The notes beneath the pieces were generated by a model that had not been told where the DNA came from, did no database searches, and worked only from the letters and a program-made list of their open reading frames with translations. This document shows, one piece after another, positions 1 to 9,178 of a stretch of DNA of 64,000 bases. Numbering within the stretch: position 1 is the first letter of the stretch; the number at the start of each line of letters is the position of its first letter. Origin of the DNA: Geomonas diazotrophica (GTDB lineage Bacteria > Desulfobacterota > Desulfuromonadia > Geobacterales > Geobacteraceae); the NCBI RefSeq assembly GCF_018919385.1, contig NZ_JAHLMF010000007.1, positions 154,017-218,016 on the forward strand, given 5' to 3'. A program made the position numbers and the translations under genes.

Positions 1-569
1 AGTTCCTGCATTTCGGCTTTTTCATCCTTGCGGCGCTCTTCGTGCTGCTCGCCCTGTTCTCCGTCTTCTTCTTCAGAAACCCCGAGCGCAGCACCCCCGC
101 CGGTGAAAACGTGGTGGTGGCTCCCGCCGACGGCGAGGTGATCTTCCTCGGCAAGGTGACCGAGCCCCATACCGGCGCCGAGATGGAGAAGATCAGCATC
201 TTCATGTCCGTCTTCAACGTGCACGTGAACCGCGCCCCGATCACGGCGAAGGTGGCCGACGCCTTCTACACCAAGGGCAAGTTCTACGACGTGCGCGACG
301 AGCGCGCCAGCTTCGAGAACGAGCAGCAGGGATTGGTGCTGGAGACCGAAAACGGTCTCAGGATGGTGGTGGTCCAGGTGGCGGGCCTGATCGCGCGGCG
401 CATCGTCTGCTACGCCAAGGTCGGAGACCTGTTGACCCGCGGGCGCCGCTACGGCCTGATCCGCTTCGGCTCGCGGCTCGACGTGTACCTGCCGCTTGGC
501 ACCCGCATCGACGTGGTCATGGGACAGAAAACCGTTGCCGGTGAAACCGTACTGGGGATACTGCCGTGA
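1..569 (+). CDS. psd: phosphatidylserine decarboxylase, 5' truncated by window edge
   Basis: This enzyme decarboxylates phosphatidylserine to phosphatidylethanolamine at the inner membrane. The reading frame is open from the first base (first full codon at 3), so the N-terminus lies outside the window. Visible are the end of a hydrophobic N-terminal segment, an HVNR motif, and near the C-terminus a Phe-Gly-Ser (FGSRLD) site. In this pyruvoyl family that serine is self-cleaved to form the cofactor. The compact length fits the short bacterial form of the family. The stop overlaps the GTG start of pssA by four bases, so the two are translationally coupled in one phospholipid operon. Confidence 0.93.
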   Translation, partial: FLHFGFFILAALFVLLALFSVFFFRNPERSTPAGENVVVAPADGEVIFLGKVTEPHTGAEMEKISIFMSVFNVHVNRAPITAKVADAFYTKGKFYDVRDERASFENEQQGLVLETENGLRMVVVQVAGLIARRIVCYAKVGDLLTRGRRYGLIRFGSRLDVYLPLGTRIDVVMGQKTVAGETVLGILP

Positions 570-1351
570 GCGAAGAGAAACCGAAAGTAGAAAGGGAAGG
601 GATGCGCAAGGGGATCTACGTCCTCCCCAACCTGTTCACCGCCGGGAGCCTGTTCGCCGGCTTTTACTGCATGGTCTCCACCGTGAACGGCGATTACCGG
701 ACCGCGGCCCTGTGGATCCTTGCCTCCTCCATCTTCGACGGTCTGGACGGCAAGGTGGCGCGCCTGACCGGGACCGCCAGCAAGTTCGGCGTTGAGTTCG
801 ACTCGCTTGCCGACGTGGTTTCCTTCGGTGCCGCGCCGGGGCTTCTCATGTACTGCTGGGCCTTGAAGCCCTTCGGGCGACTGGGGTGGCTGGCCGGATT
901 CCTGTTCCTCGCCTGCGCGGCGCTCAGGCTCGCGCGTTTCAACGTCCAGGTGGAGACGGTGGAGAGCAAGCGTTTCGTCGGCCTTCCGACGCCGGCTGCG
1001 GCCAGCATGGTATCCGCCACGGTCCTCTTCTTCTACCACATGGGGTGGCCCGCCTCCTACAACAAGCTCGCCATACTGGTGCTGATCTACTTCCTGGCAC
1101 TGCTCATGGTCTCCAACGTGAGGTACTACTCGTTCAAGGACCCGAGCCTCATCAAGCGGCAGCCCTTCGCCATCCTGGTGCTCGCGATACTGCTGCTGAT
1201 CGTGATCGCGGCGGAGCCGGTGATCATGCTCTTCACCATCTTCATCTGCTACATCCTCTCCGGTCCCATCGGCTTCGTGATCACCTACCCGCGCCGGCGC
1301 CGCCTGGAGCGCGCCATAAACCGCGGCCACGAGGTGAAGAAGAACCACTAG
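566..1351 (+). CDS. pssA: CDP-diacylglycerol--serine O-phosphatidyltransferase
   Basis: This membrane CDP-alcohol phosphatidyltransferase makes phosphatidylserine from CDP-diacylglycerol and serine, the substrate of the preceding decarboxylase. The 261-residue product starts with GTG inside the psd stop. It carries the family signature DG-x2-AR-x8-G-x3-D-x3-D near residues 50-75 (DGLDGKVAR, then FDSLAD). Several hydrophobic segments follow, and the C-terminus is basic. A perfect hairpin terminator lies about 80 bases downstream, so psd-pssA appears to end a transcription unit. Identification is firm from the signature and the partnership with psd. Confidence 0.95.
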   Translation: MSEEKPKVEREGMRKGIYVLPNLFTAGSLFAGFYCMVSTVNGDYRTAALWILASSIFDGLDGKVARLTGTASKFGVEFDSLADVVSFGAAPGLLMYCWALKPFGRLGWLAGFLFLACAALRLARFNVQVETVESKRFVGLPTPAAASMVSATVLFFYHMGWPASYNKLAILVLIYFLALLMVSNVRYYSFKDPSLIKRQPFAILVLAILLLIVIAAEPVIMLFTIFICYILSGPIGFVITYPRRRRLERAINRGHEVKKNH

Positions 1352-1433
1352 TCAGGTTCTGCGTTCTACGTTCTACGCAAAACCGGACTTCGTGCCGGGA
1401 CATCAAATTGCGGTTTCGTCGGCTCAAAAGATG

Positions 1434-1463
1434 ACGGCGTTGTCATAGCGACAACGCCGTTTT
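1434..1463 (+). terminator. intrinsic terminator after psd-pssA
   Basis: A perfect 11-bp inverted repeat (ACGGCGTTGTC with its complement) around a 5-base loop is followed directly by TTT. It lies between pssA and the leuA promoter. Confidence 0.75.
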
Positions 1464-1497
1464 AGTAGCGGCTGCACGAAAATAAAACAAAAAGCGC

Positions 1498-1526
1498 TTG
1501 ACAGCCGTCGGCGCCTTTTCTATTAT
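1498..1526 (+). promoter_or_regulatory. sigma-70 promoter of the leuA T-box leader
   Basis: A perfect -35 TTGACA (1498-1503) is separated by exactly 17 bases from TATTAT (1521-1526). Transcription would begin near 1533, immediately before the T-box stem I, so leader and promoter positions support each other. Confidence 0.85.
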
Positions 1527-1532
1527 CTCCCG

Positions 1533-1810
1533 AAACTAAAGGCAGTGATGAGGAGTAGTAGCCTTTCCCTTCCCCTACAGAGAGCCGGTGGTTGGTGCAA
1601 ACCGGTGAGGAAGCAGGTGAACTCGCCTTGGAGCCGTCACGGTGAACAACGGTCGTTCTATTTCTGAAACGGGAACCGCCGGTAGTAGCCGTGGTCGTTG
1701 GCCCGCGTAAAGGGCGCAAGAGGTCCGTCGTTGACGGATGAATGAGGGTGGTACCGCGGAAGCTTTCAAAAGCCTTCGCCCCTTACTGGGGCGGAGGCTT
1801 TTTTTATTTC
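1533..1810 (+). promoter_or_regulatory. T-box riboswitch leader, leucine (CUC specifier), controlling leuA
   Basis: The leader has the canonical T-box layout. AGAGAG, GGTG and ACCGG elements of stem I lie at about 1579-1604. A specifier loop reads GAACTCGCC, with codon CTC (leucine) at 1622-1624, followed by CCTTGGAG. The conserved T-box sequence AGGGTGGTACCGCGG lies at 1745-1759, then a terminator. Uncharged tRNA-Leu(GAG) would pair with the specifier and stabilise the antiterminator, allowing leuA transcription under leucine starvation. The specifier assignment is by alignment to the general T-box pattern and fits the downstream gene. T-boxes are unusual outside Firmicutes, but leuA T-boxes are known in Geobacter relatives. 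Confidence 0.93.
1770..1806 (+). terminator. T-box attenuator terminator
   Basis: A 12-bp stem with one G-U pair (AGCCTTCGCCCC with GGGGCGGAGGCT) around TTACT is followed by seven T residues. It overlaps the 3' side of the T-box antiterminator, as expected for transcriptional attenuation. Confidence 0.9.
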
Positions 1811-1904
1811 GGCCTGCTGGTTTTTACCACCCCGTCTGTTTTAATTAGCAGGCGGGGGAGGGTAGGCTAACGAGGCAGTACAACCACACAAGGGGGAAGC
1901 GCAA

Positions 1905-3452
1905 GTGAACAACACGGAACCGAAGACCATCAAGATCTTTGACACCACGCTCAGAGACGGGGAGCAGTCCCCGGGCGCCAGCATGAACATCGAGGAGAAA
2001 CTTCGCCTCGCCAAGCAGCTCCAGAAACTGAACGTCGACGTCATCGAGGCGGGTTTCCCGATCGCCTCGGAAGGGGATTTTGAGGCGGTGAAAAAGGTGG
2101 CCCAGACCATCAAGGGGCCGGAGATCGCCGGCCTTTGCCGCGCCGGTTTCAAGGACATCGATCGCGCCTGGGAGGCCCTTAAGTACGCCGAGGAGAAGGG
2201 ACGCATCCACACCTTCATCGCCACCTCCGACATCCACATGAAGTACAAGCTGCAGATGACCCCGGCCCAGGTGCTGGAGGCGGCGGTGAAAGGGGTGAAA
2301 AGGGCACGCTCCTACACGGGGAACGTGGAGTTCTCCTGCGAAGACGCGGTCCGCACCGATCTCAAGTTTCTGGCCGAGGTGGTGGGCGCCGTCATCGACG
2401 CGGGCGCCACCGTGGTCAACATCCCCGACACCGTCGGTTACACCATCCCCTTCGAGTACTTCAACATCATCAAGTACCTGAAGGACAACGTGAAGAACAT
2501 CGACGACGCCGTCATCTCGGTGCACTGCCACAACGACCTCGGGCTCTCGGTGGCCAACTCCATCGCCGCCGTCCAGGCGGGCGCGGGGCAGGTCGAGTGT
2601 ACCATCAACGGCATCGGCGAGCGTGCCGGCAACTGCTCCCTTGAGGAGTTCGTCATGGCCATCCGGACCCGCGGCGACATCCTCCCCTTCAAGACCAACG
2701 TGGTCACCGAACAGCTCACCCCGGCCAGCCGGCTCCTGACCCAGGTGACCGGGATCGCGGTACAGCAGAACAAGGCCATCGTCGGCGCCAACGCCTTCGC
2801 CCACGAGGCGGGGATCCACCAGCACGGCATGCTGATGGACAAGTCGACCTACGAGATCATGACCCCGGAGTCGGTCGGCCTCAAGGCGAGCGCCCTGGTG
2901 CTCGGCAAGCACTCCGGCCGCCACGCCTTCAAGAAGAGACTCGAGGAGCTGGGACACGAGCTGGACGAGGACGCGTTGAACAAGGCCTTCACCCGCTTCA
3001 AGGCCCTCGCCGACCTGAAAAAGGAGGTCTACGACGAGGACCTGGATACCATCGTCGCCGACCAGACCAAGAAGATCGACGAGAAGTACAAGCTCTCCCA
3101 CATCACCGTGACCTGCGGCTCCTTCGCCGTCGCCACCGCGACCGTGCAGATGGAGATCGACGGCATGCAGGTGCGGACCGCCGAACTGGGCGACGGCCCG
3201 GTCGACGCGACGCTGAAGGCGATCAAGAAACTCGCCAAGCGCGACGCGCAGCTCTTGCAGTACAACGTGGGCTCCATCACCGGCGGCACCGATGCGCTTG
3301 GTGAGGTCACCGTGCGCATCACCGAAGGGGAGCGCACCCCCGTCGTCGGCCGCGGTTCCTCCACCGACATCATCGAGGCGTCGGCCAAGGCCTACATCGA
3401 CGCCCTCAACCGTCTCTACTTCGCGACCGACCGCGACGTAGAGTCTCTCTAA
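1905..3452 (+). CDS. leuA: 2-isopropylmalate synthase
   Basis: This enzyme condenses acetyl-CoA with 2-ketoisovalerate, the committed step of leucine synthesis. The 515-residue protein starts at GTG behind a GGGGGAAG ribosome site. It shows the DRE-TIM signature DTTLRDGEQSPG near residue 12, a metal-binding HCHNDLG, GERAGN, and HEAGIHQHG. The C-terminal regulatory LeuA dimer domain, which binds leucine in the family, is complete. A T-box leader adds tRNA-based control to feedback inhibition. leuC and leuD lie 4.4 kb downstream; leuB is not in the window. Confidence 0.97.
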   Translation: MNNTEPKTIKIFDTTLRDGEQSPGASMNIEEKLRLAKQLQKLNVDVIEAGFPIASEGDFEAVKKVAQTIKGPEIAGLCRAGFKDIDRAWEALKYAEEKGRIHTFIATSDIHMKYKLQMTPAQVLEAAVKGVKRARSYTGNVEFSCEDAVRTDLKFLAEVVGAVIDAGATVVNIPDTVGYTIPFEYFNIIKYLKDNVKNIDDAVISVHCHNDLGLSVANSIAAVQAGAGQVECTINGIGERAGNCSLEEFVMAIRTRGDILPFKTNVVTEQLTPASRLLTQVTGIAVQQNKAIVGANAFAHEAGIHQHGMLMDKSTYEIMTPESVGLKASALVLGKHSGRHAFKKRLEELGHELDEDALNKAFTRFKALADLKKEVYDEDLDTIVADQTKKIDEKYKLSHITVTCGSFAVATATVQMEIDGMQVRTAELGDGPVDATLKAIKKLAKRDAQLLQYNVGSITGGTDALGEVTVRITEGERTPVVGRGSSTDIIEASAKAYIDALNRLYFATDRDVESL

Positions 3453-3476
3453 GCCAACCTCCCCATAGGGAACAGG

Positions 3477-3520
3477 AAGCCCCGCTCTTGCAGTTTGAAG
3501 CTGTGAGTGCGGGGCTTTTG
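3477..3520 (+). terminator. intrinsic terminator after leuA
   Basis: The inverted repeat AAGCCCCGC (3477-3485) and GCGGGGCTT (3509-3517) is followed by TTGTTT, 25 bases after the leuA stop. Confidence 0.85.
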
Positions 3521-3707
3521 TTTCTCCGCTTCGCCCTGTCGGCGATGACGGCTTGATCGACTGTGCTGAAATTGCCTGAGAGGAGATTGCCCGGCTCGCC
3601 GGTTCTTTACATTTTTTTACTGTGATTGTTTTTCTACATGTGTAATGTTACAGTTCATTTCTCTAAAACTTTTGCGGCACCGTCCGATCCATAACAAGGT
3701 GAAAAAC

Positions 3708-4214
3708 ATGTCCAGTGGCCTTCGCTTTTGCCTCGTCGCTCTGACTTTAGCCCTGACCTGTCTGGCTGCGCACGGCTTTGCCAAGAGGCCGGCAGAGCTT
3801 TGGTCCTTCTTCTATTTCAACGGTACTGCCTTCGTCCCTGGCAGGCCTGCGCCGCTGTCACCCTTTGTGGCCGTAAGGGATGGGTTCCTTCCGGTGGTCG
3901 AAACCAGGGAAGAGCGGATCAAGGAAATGAAACTGCCCGAAGGGACGGGTGCGCTGGTCGGCATCTGCTACGTGCAGTCCTACGGGGGAAAGCTGAAACC
4001 GGCAGGAGGGTACCATCCCGTCCCCATGCTGGAGGTCCCGGTCTGGGCTGGCGAGAAGCCGGCGAGCCCGGCGCAAACCGACAGTGAGGGTTACTTCGTA
4101 ACGCCCCTTCCCGCCGGCAGCTACCGGGTCGGGAACCAGAAAGTCGAGGTCAATGTGGAAAACGGCAAAATCAGTTTTATCCCACTGCGCGTGGGGAAAA
4201 GGATGGTGGACTAG
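3708..4214 (+). CDS. exported hypothetical protein with carboxypeptidase-regulatory-like end
   Basis: This 168-residue protein of unknown function is probably exported. I chose the ATG at 3708, preceded by AAGGTG, over an upstream ATG at 3645 that has no ribosome site; the shorter form begins with a clean signal peptide (hydrophobic residues 5-20, ending AHGFA). The C-terminal part ([16 protein letters not shown]) resembles the beta-sandwich of carboxypeptidase-regulatory-like domains. Its stop overlaps the next start by one base, so it is probably co-made with the following metalloprotease, perhaps as an accessory or cargo protein. That link is inference from position only. Confidence 0.7.
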   Translation: MSSGLRFCLVALTLALTCLAAHGFAKRPAELWSFFYFNGTAFVPGRPAPLSPFVAVRDGFLPVVETREERIKEMKLPEGTGALVGICYVQSYGGKLKPAGGYHPVPMLEVPVWAGEKPASPAQTDSEGYFVTPLPAGSYRVGNQKVEVNVENGKISFIPLRVGKRMVD

Positions 4215-6049
4215 TGGCAAAACTCAGATCTGTGCGTGCGCTCTGCTTATCACTTCTCTTCCCGGCAATCGCCTCCGCCGCGTCGCTTGACGACTACTAC
4301 CTCTCCAAGTTCGGCCAGCAGGCACAGCTGGCCAAGGCGCTGGAGAGCGTGGTCGGACTCCAGGGCCAACACGCGGAACGCTGCCGCACCGATTTATACC
4401 GCAGCCTTAAACGGGATTTCACTTCCCTGCAGCCGGCCACCCAGAAGACGCTGGCCAAATATGTGGGGAGGCCGACCCTCTCGGGGCAGACCTCTCCGAC
4501 CTCGTCGCCGAGCTACAGTTCAGCTCACTTTACCGTCCATTACACCACCACGGGCGCCGACGCCCCTGACCTGACCGATGCGGACGCCGATGGCGTGCCT
4601 GACCACGTGGAGCGCGTGGCCGCCGTCTTCGAGGAGGTCTACGCCGCCGAGGTCACCACCATGGGGTACCGCCCCCCCCCGGTGAGCTCGCGGTACGACG
4701 TCTACCTGCTCGACCTCATCCCCCAGGGGGCTTACGGCTTCACAAGCGACGACGGCGCTCCCACCGCTCCGAATCTCTCCGTGGGGAGCTCCATCGAGAT
4801 CGACAAGGCGTTCACGGACCCGATGTTCACCGTCAACGGTCTCTACACCCCGGACCAGATGCTGCAGATCACCGCGGCGCACGAATTCAACCACGCCATC
4901 CAATTCGGCTACAACTACTACTTCGACATCTGGTACGGCGAGGCCACCTCCACCTGGATGGAAGACCAGGTCTACGATTCCGTCAACCAGTGCTACAGCT
5001 ACCTGACCGATTACGTGCCCCTTGCCGCCACTATCTCGCTCAACGCCGGTCTCAACGGCGGCTCGGAGTACGGCCGCTGGATTTTCAACCGCTTCCTGAC
5101 CGAGATGCACGACACTCAGACCACCTCCGTGGTCCGCTCCATCTGGGAAAAGCTCGGCACTCTCAGTCCGAGCAGCAACCCGAAGACCGCCGCCGGTGAC
5201 GTGCAGATGCCGCCGGTGATAAATTCGGTGCTGGTCGGTTCGTACGGTAGTTCGCTGGCCACCGATTTCGTCGGCTTTGCCCAACGGGTCTACGCCAGGA
5301 GCTGGTCCAGCCACCCCGCCGACCTCAACAGGATTCCGGCTGCGACCATCGCCGCCAGCTATTCGAGCTACCCGGTTCCTTCCCAGGTCGTCACCATGCC
5401 GCATTACACCTTCGCCTTTCACAGGTTCGTCCCGTCGGCCGGCGTGGCAGACCTCACCCTCACCGTTGCCAAAACCAGCGGTGCGCAGGTGGCGGTGCTG
5501 AAGAGAAGCGGCGGCACGGTAAGCGAGATTGCGGCCAACAGTGGCGGAACCTCATACACCATCACGGGATTCGGATCTCTGAACCCGGCGACGGACGAGG
5601 TGGTGCTGGTGGTTGCCAACACCACCGACGTCGACAATCACCAGGTGAGTTTCAGCACCGACGGCACTCCTTCGACCCCCACCGAGCCCAAGGTGAGCAG
5701 CGGCGGAGGTGGCGGCGGGGGAGGGTGCTTCATCGCGACGGCGGCCTACGGCAGCTACCTGCATCCCAAGGTGGCGGAACTGCGGGCCTTCCGCGACCGG
5801 TACCTCATGACCAACGCTCCCGGACGTCTCTTCGTGTCGGCGTATTACCGGCTGAGCCCGCCGATCGCGGACGTCATCAGCCGGCACGGGTGGATGAGGA
5901 GCGGTGTGCGCTGCCTGCTGCTGCCGCTGATCTTCGCGGTCGAGCACCCGGCGGCGGCGCTGGCGCTGCTGCTGTTGGTGCTGGCGGCGTCCCTGCGTTG
6001 GGGCGTACTTTACCTGAAGGGGAGGGCGCGGGAGGCTGCTGCGGCCTGA
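4214..6049 (+). CDS. secreted MXAN_6640-type metalloprotease with CFI-box C-terminal anchor
   Basis: This 611-residue protein starts with GTG overlapping the previous stop and has a signal peptide (about residues 1-22). The zinc motif HEFNH is at residues 223-227, as in the MXAN_6640 putative metalloprotease family. A run of eight glycines leads into [10 protein letters not shown] (Cys505), the CFI-box C-terminal domain found on many exported bacterial proteins. A hydrophobic segment and a basic tail ([10 protein letters not shown]) close the protein, giving a sorting-signal-like architecture. The most likely role is a cell-surface or secreted protease; its substrate is unknown. The C-terminal processing route is inferred, not shown. 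Confidence 0.82.
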   Translation: MAKLRSVRALCLSLLFPAIASAASLDDYYLSKFGQQAQLAKALESVVGLQGQHAERCRTDLYRSLKRDFTSLQPATQKTLAKYVGRPTLSGQTSPTSSPSYSSAHFTVHYTTTGADAPDLTDADADGVPDHVERVAAVFEEVYAAEVTTMGYRPPPVSSRYDVYLLDLIPQGAYGFTSDDGAPTAPNLSVGSSIEIDKAFTDPMFTVNGLYTPDQMLQITAAHEFNHAIQFGYNYYFDIWYGEATSTWMEDQVYDSVNQCYSYLTDYVPLAATISLNAGLNGGSEYGRWIFNRFLTEMHDTQTTSVVRSIWEKLGTLSPSSNPKTAAGDVQMPPVINSVLVGSYGSSLATDFVGFAQRVYARSWSSHPADLNRIPAATIAASYSSYPVPSQVVTMPHYTFAFHRFVPSAGVADLTLTVAKTSGAQVAVLKRSGGTVSEIAANSGGTSYTITGFGSLNPATDEVVLVVANTTDVDNHQVSFSTDGTPSTPTEPKVSSGGGGGGGGCFIATAAYGSYLHPKVAELRAFRDRYLMTNAPGRLFVSAYYRLSPPIADVISRHGWMRSGVRCLLLPLIFAVEHPAAALALLLLVLAASLRWGVLYLKGRAREAAAA

Positions 6050-6120
6050 GTTCGCCCTCAGCCCCGCCCTTTCCCGAAGGGCGAGGGGGGGACATATGGT
6101 GTGTTGTTATTGTGAAGAGG

Positions 6121-6147
6121 CGGGCGAATGATTATTCGCCCCTACAG
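6121..6147. repeat. dispersed palindrome GGGCGAAT-N4-ATTCGCCC
   Basis: An 8-bp perfect inverted repeat with the same core as elements at 13558, 14549, 44483 and 49028 and as units of the 44.1-44.4 kb array. It lies between the metalloprotease and the terminator at 6229. Confidence 0.75.
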
Positions 6148-6228
6148 GTCTTGTGTGCGCAGCAGGGAGGCATCGTGCGCCTCGTGCAAGGCCGTAGAGT
6201 TTACAGGAGTGCCGGGTGTGACAATAAA

Positions 6229-6262
6229 AAAAGGCCCCGCCGGAATCCCGGCGGGGCCCTTT
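6229..6262 (-). terminator. terminator of the cold-shock gene
   Basis: GGCCCCGCCGG (6233-6243) pairs with CCGGCGGGGCC (6248-6258). On the minus strand it is followed by seven T residues, so it mainly ends the leftward cold-shock transcript. The left-hand protease gene may also use it. Confidence 0.85.
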
Positions 6263-6280
6263 GACGCTCGAGGCTAGATC

Positions 6281-6484
6281 TTAGCCCAGCTTCTTGACGT
6301 TGGCAGCCTGCAGACCCTTCGGCCCGTTGGTCACGTCAAAGGAGACCGCCTCCCCTTCAGCCAGGGACTTGAAGCCTTCCCCGGTGATTGCGGAGAAGTG
6401 CACGAACACGTCCTCGCCGTTCTCCTGCTCGATGAAGCCGAATCCTTTCGCGTCGTTGAACCATTTAACTTTGCCCTGTGCCAT
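6281..6484 (-). CDS. cold-shock domain protein (CspA family)
   Basis: This 67-residue single-stranded nucleic-acid-binding protein consists of one cold-shock domain. RNP1 (KGFGFI) and RNP2 (VFVHF) are intact, and the N-terminus [11 protein letters not shown] is typical of the family. I chose the start at 6484 because AAAGGAGG lies just upstream; a longer in-frame extension has no family similarity. The gene is followed by a strong terminator. A leader of about 150 bases with a candidate promoter at 6638-6666 fits the long, structured 5' leaders that control cspA-type genes. Confidence 0.95.
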   Translation of the reverse strand: MAQGKVKWFNDAKGFGFIEQENGEDVFVHFSAITGEGFKSLAEGEAVSFDVTNGPKGLQAANVKKLG

Positions 6485-6637
6485 TTTCCTGCCTCCTTTT
6501 CTAACCTCCGGGACTCTGCCGGATCTACGTTTGATGCTGCAATTTCCGGAAGGTTCTTGGGCTGGAAATGGCACAAAGTGGCGGTAACCCTTTGGCTTTT
6601 CGGCGCGGCAAACTTCCAGAACTAGCTGCTGGAATAA

Positions 6638-6666
6638 AAATTAACATCGTGTAATAACCTTGTCAA
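6638..6666 (-). promoter_or_regulatory. candidate promoter of the cold-shock gene
   Basis: On the minus strand a perfect TTGACA (6666-6661) is followed after 17 bases by TAATTT (6643-6638). It would give a leader of roughly 150 bases. The -10 is a weak match. Confidence 0.5.
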
Positions 6667-6677
6667 GAAAATATTTA

Positions 6678-6699
6678 CAAAACGCTTTTTTCTAAGCGT
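6678..6699 (-). terminator. weak terminator after the LOG-family gene
   Basis: ACGCTT and AAGCGT form a 6-bp stem with a short A-rich loop, followed by TTTTG on the minus strand, a few bases after the stop at 6705. Confidence 0.45.
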
Positions 6700-6704
6700 C
6701 TCTA

Positions 6705-7733
6705 CTAAAAGGTGTTTAACCTCCTAATGAAGGCGATGAGAAGCCCGTAGTGCTGGTGGTGGAAGCGGAAGGCGATGCGCGGCAGATCAAGGAGATCCGG
6801 CTCGTCTGCCTCCTCGGGGCGGGCACTAATGAGCTCGATGCGGCTCCCTTCCATTCTCAATTCGGGGAACTCGTTTTCCAGCATCTCGATCTGCTCCGCG
6901 GAAAGAATCTTGTTGAGACGGATGATCAGCTCGCCGTTGACGAAGCGAATAGAATGATAGTTGGTGTAGAAGTCGTCGATGACCTGTACCGCTTCCTCGT
7001 AGCTCTTGGTGATGGTGAAGATGGAGAAGTCCTCGGCCGAGATGAAGCCCATAACCAGCAGCCGCTCCTTGATGAAACGGAAGAAGTGCTCCCAGTATCC
7101 CTCCTCGTCGTCCACCAGAACCAGCGGTTTGGGCGATGTCTTTCCGGTTTGAACCAGCGTGAAGACCTCCATCGCCTCGTCCAGCGTCCCGAACCCTCCC
7201 GGGAAGACGGCGATGGCGTCGGATTCCTTTACGAAGGCGACCTTGCGGTTGAAGAAGTACTTGTAGGTGATCAGCCTGGGGTTCTTCAGCATGATCGGGT
7301 TGGCGCTCTGCTCGAAGGGGAGCTTGATGTTGGCGGCGAAGGACGCCTCGCTCCCGGCGCCTTCGTTGCCCGCCTGCATGATCCCGCCACCGCCGCCGGT
7401 GATGATCATGTACCCTTTGTCGGCCAGGAGCCGGCTGAACTGGATGCACTTCTTGTACATCGGCTCCTCGGGGAGGGTGCGGGCCGAGCCGAAGATGGTC
7501 ACCTTCTTCTTCTGGCGGTAGGGGGCGAACACGGTGGTCGTGTAGCGCATCTCCTTCATGGTGTTGCTCAAAAGCTTCAGGTCTGCCAGGTAGCTGGTGT
7601 CCTGTCCAGCCTTGAGCGCGGCGATGATCATCTCGCGCGTCTGCTCGGGGTGGTGCACCCCTCCGGCCTTCTCCATCAGTGCATCGATCATTTGGTCGAT
7701 TTCATTGTTTGTTCTGTTGAAACGAAGTTGCAT
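6705..7733 (-). CDS. LOG-family (lysine decarboxylase-like) nucleotide-processing protein
   Basis: This 342-residue Rossmann-fold protein belongs to the LOG/TIGR00730 group, whose characterised members cleave nucleoside 5'-monophosphates to base and ribose phosphate. The hallmarks are GGGGGIMQAGNEG (about residues 113-125) and PGGFGTLDE (178-186), the catalytic and phosphate-binding signature. It is much longer than minimal LOG proteins, with an N-terminal extension of about 75 residues and a C-terminal extension of about 100 residues. Those may give regulation or a different substrate. It is a single gene read leftward, divergent from leuC. The exact substrate cannot be told from sequence. 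Confidence 0.88.
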   Translation of the reverse strand: MQLRFNRTNNEIDQMIDALMEKAGGVHHPEQTREMIIAALKAGQDTSYLADLKLLSNTMKEMRYTTTVFAPYRQKKKVTIFGSARTLPEEPMYKKCIQFSRLLADKGYMIITGGGGGIMQAGNEGAGSEASFAANIKLPFEQSANPIMLKNPRLITYKYFFNRKVAFVKESDAIAVFPGGFGTLDEAMEVFTLVQTGKTSPKPLVLVDDEEGYWEHFFRFIKERLLVMGFISAEDFSIFTITKSYEEAVQVIDDFYTNYHSIRFVNGELIIRLNKILSAEQIEMLENEFPELRMEGSRIELISARPEEADEPDLLDLPRIAFRFHHQHYGLLIAFIRRLNTF

Positions 7734-7894
7734 ACCGGGCTCCCTGTTGAATTGAGGGGGCCATTATAGCACGGGTATATCTACAGGCAAATGTTTAATA
7801 ACATTGAACAATTATTAGTTTGATTTGTTGCTGTTATTTTATTATCTTGGCACCTGTGAAAAACCATTCCAACCGTTAAAAGGAAGCGCAATTT

Positions 7895-9178
7895 ATGGGT
7901 ATGACTACGGCTCAAAAGATATTCGCGGCCCATCTGGTTGATGAGCCTTTTGCAGGAACCAAGGTGCTCGGCATCGACGTGGTGATGTGCCACGAGATCA
8001 CCACCCCGATCGCCATCGCGGACCTCATGGCGCGCGGCAAGGACCGGGTGTTCGACAACACCAAGATCAAGGCCGTCATCGACCACGTGACCCCGAGCAA
8101 GGACTCAAAGACCGCCACCCAGGCGAAGATGCTCAGGGACTGGGCGCGGCGCCACGACATCAAGGACTTCTTCGACATCGGCGCCAACGGCGTCTGCCAC
8201 GCCCTGTTCCCGGAGAAGGGGTTCATCCGTCCCGGCAACACCGTGATCATGGGTGACTCGCACACCTGCACCCACGGCGCCTTCGGCGCCTTCGCCGCCG
8301 GCGTCGGCACCACCGACCTCGAGGTGGGGATACTGAAGGGGGTCTGCGCCTTCCGCGAACCCAAGACCATCAGGATCAACCTGAACGGCACACTCCCCAA
8401 AGGGGTCTACGCCAAGGACGCCATCCTGCGCGTCATCGGCGAGCTCACCGTGAACGGGGCCACCGACCGGGTCATCGAGTTCGGCGGTCCGATCGTCGAC
8501 GCCATGACCATGGAGTCCAGGATGACCCTGTGCAACATGGCCATCGAGGCGGGCGGCACCTCCGGCATCTGCGCCCCCGACCGGGTCACCGTGGAGTACC
8601 TCTGGCCTTTCATCTCCGACTCCTTCGCCTCCAAGGAAGCGGCAGTCGCCGAGTACAGCAAGTGGGTCTCCGACGCTGACGCCGAGTACGACAAGGTGAT
8701 CGACCTCGACCTCTCCGACCTGACCCCGCTTTGCACCTTCGGCTACAAGCCGGACCAGGTGAAGAGCATCGACGAGATGGCCGGCGCCCCCGTGGACCAG
8801 GTCTACCTCGGCTCCTGCACCAACGGCCGCCTCGAGGACCTGAGGGTGGCCGCCCAGATCCTGAAGGGGAAGAAGATCGCCCCGACCGTGCGCGGCATCC
8901 TCTCCCCGGCTACCCCGCAGATCTACAAGGACGCGGTCGCCGAGGGGCTGATCCAGATCTTCATGGATGCCGGCTTCTGCGTGACCAACCCGACCTGCGG
9001 CGCCTGCCTCGGCATGAGCAACGGCGTCCTGGCCGAGGGGGAGGTCTGCGCCTCCACCACCAACCGCAACTTCATGGGCAGGATGGGCAAGGGGGGGATG
9101 GTGCACCTCCTCTCGCCGGCGACCGCCGCCGCCTCCGCCATCGAAGGGAAGCTTGCCGACCCGCGCAAGTACCTCTAG
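7895..9178 (+). CDS. leuC: 3-isopropylmalate dehydratase large subunit
   Basis: This is the aconitase-family subunit that isomerises 2-isopropylmalate to 3-isopropylmalate with LeuD. The 427-residue protein has GDSHTCTHGAFGAFAAG, YLGSCTNGR and CGACLGMSNG, which supply the three cysteines of the [4Fe-4S] cluster. The length matches the short HacA/LeuC type common in anaerobes. A ribosome site (AAAGGAAG) precedes the ATG. The upstream 160 bases are AT-rich with a possible -10 TATTAT at 7840, but no clear -35 and no T-box, so control differs from leuA. Confidence 0.96.
   Translation: MGMTTAQKIFAAHLVDEPFAGTKVLGIDVVMCHEITTPIAIADLMARGKDRVFDNTKIKAVIDHVTPSKDSKTATQAKMLRDWARRHDIKDFFDIGANGVCHALFPEKGFIRPGNTVIMGDSHTCTHGAFGAFAAGVGTTDLEVGILKGVCAFREPKTIRINLNGTLPKGVYAKDAILRVIGELTVNGATDRVIEFGGPIVDAMTMESRMTLCNMAIEAGGTSGICAPDRVTVEYLWPFISDSFASKEAAVAEYSKWVSDADAEYDKVIDLDLSDLTPLCTFGYKPDQVKSIDEMAGAPVDQVYLGSCTNGRLEDLRVAAQILKGKKIAPTVRGILSPATPQIYKDAVAEGLIQIFMDAGFCVTNPTCGACLGMSNGVLAEGEVCASTTNRNFMGRMGKGGMVHLLSPATAAASAIEGKLADPRKYL

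Noticed and set aside
1462..1769. Small minus-strand frames in the leuA leader
   Set aside because: They lie across the T-box structure, which explains the sequence; no ribosome sites.
1845..3101. 418-codon minus-strand frame opposite leuA
   Set aside because: leuA motifs are complete on the plus strand; the antisense frame is Val/Asp/Leu-rich mirror sequence without a start signal.
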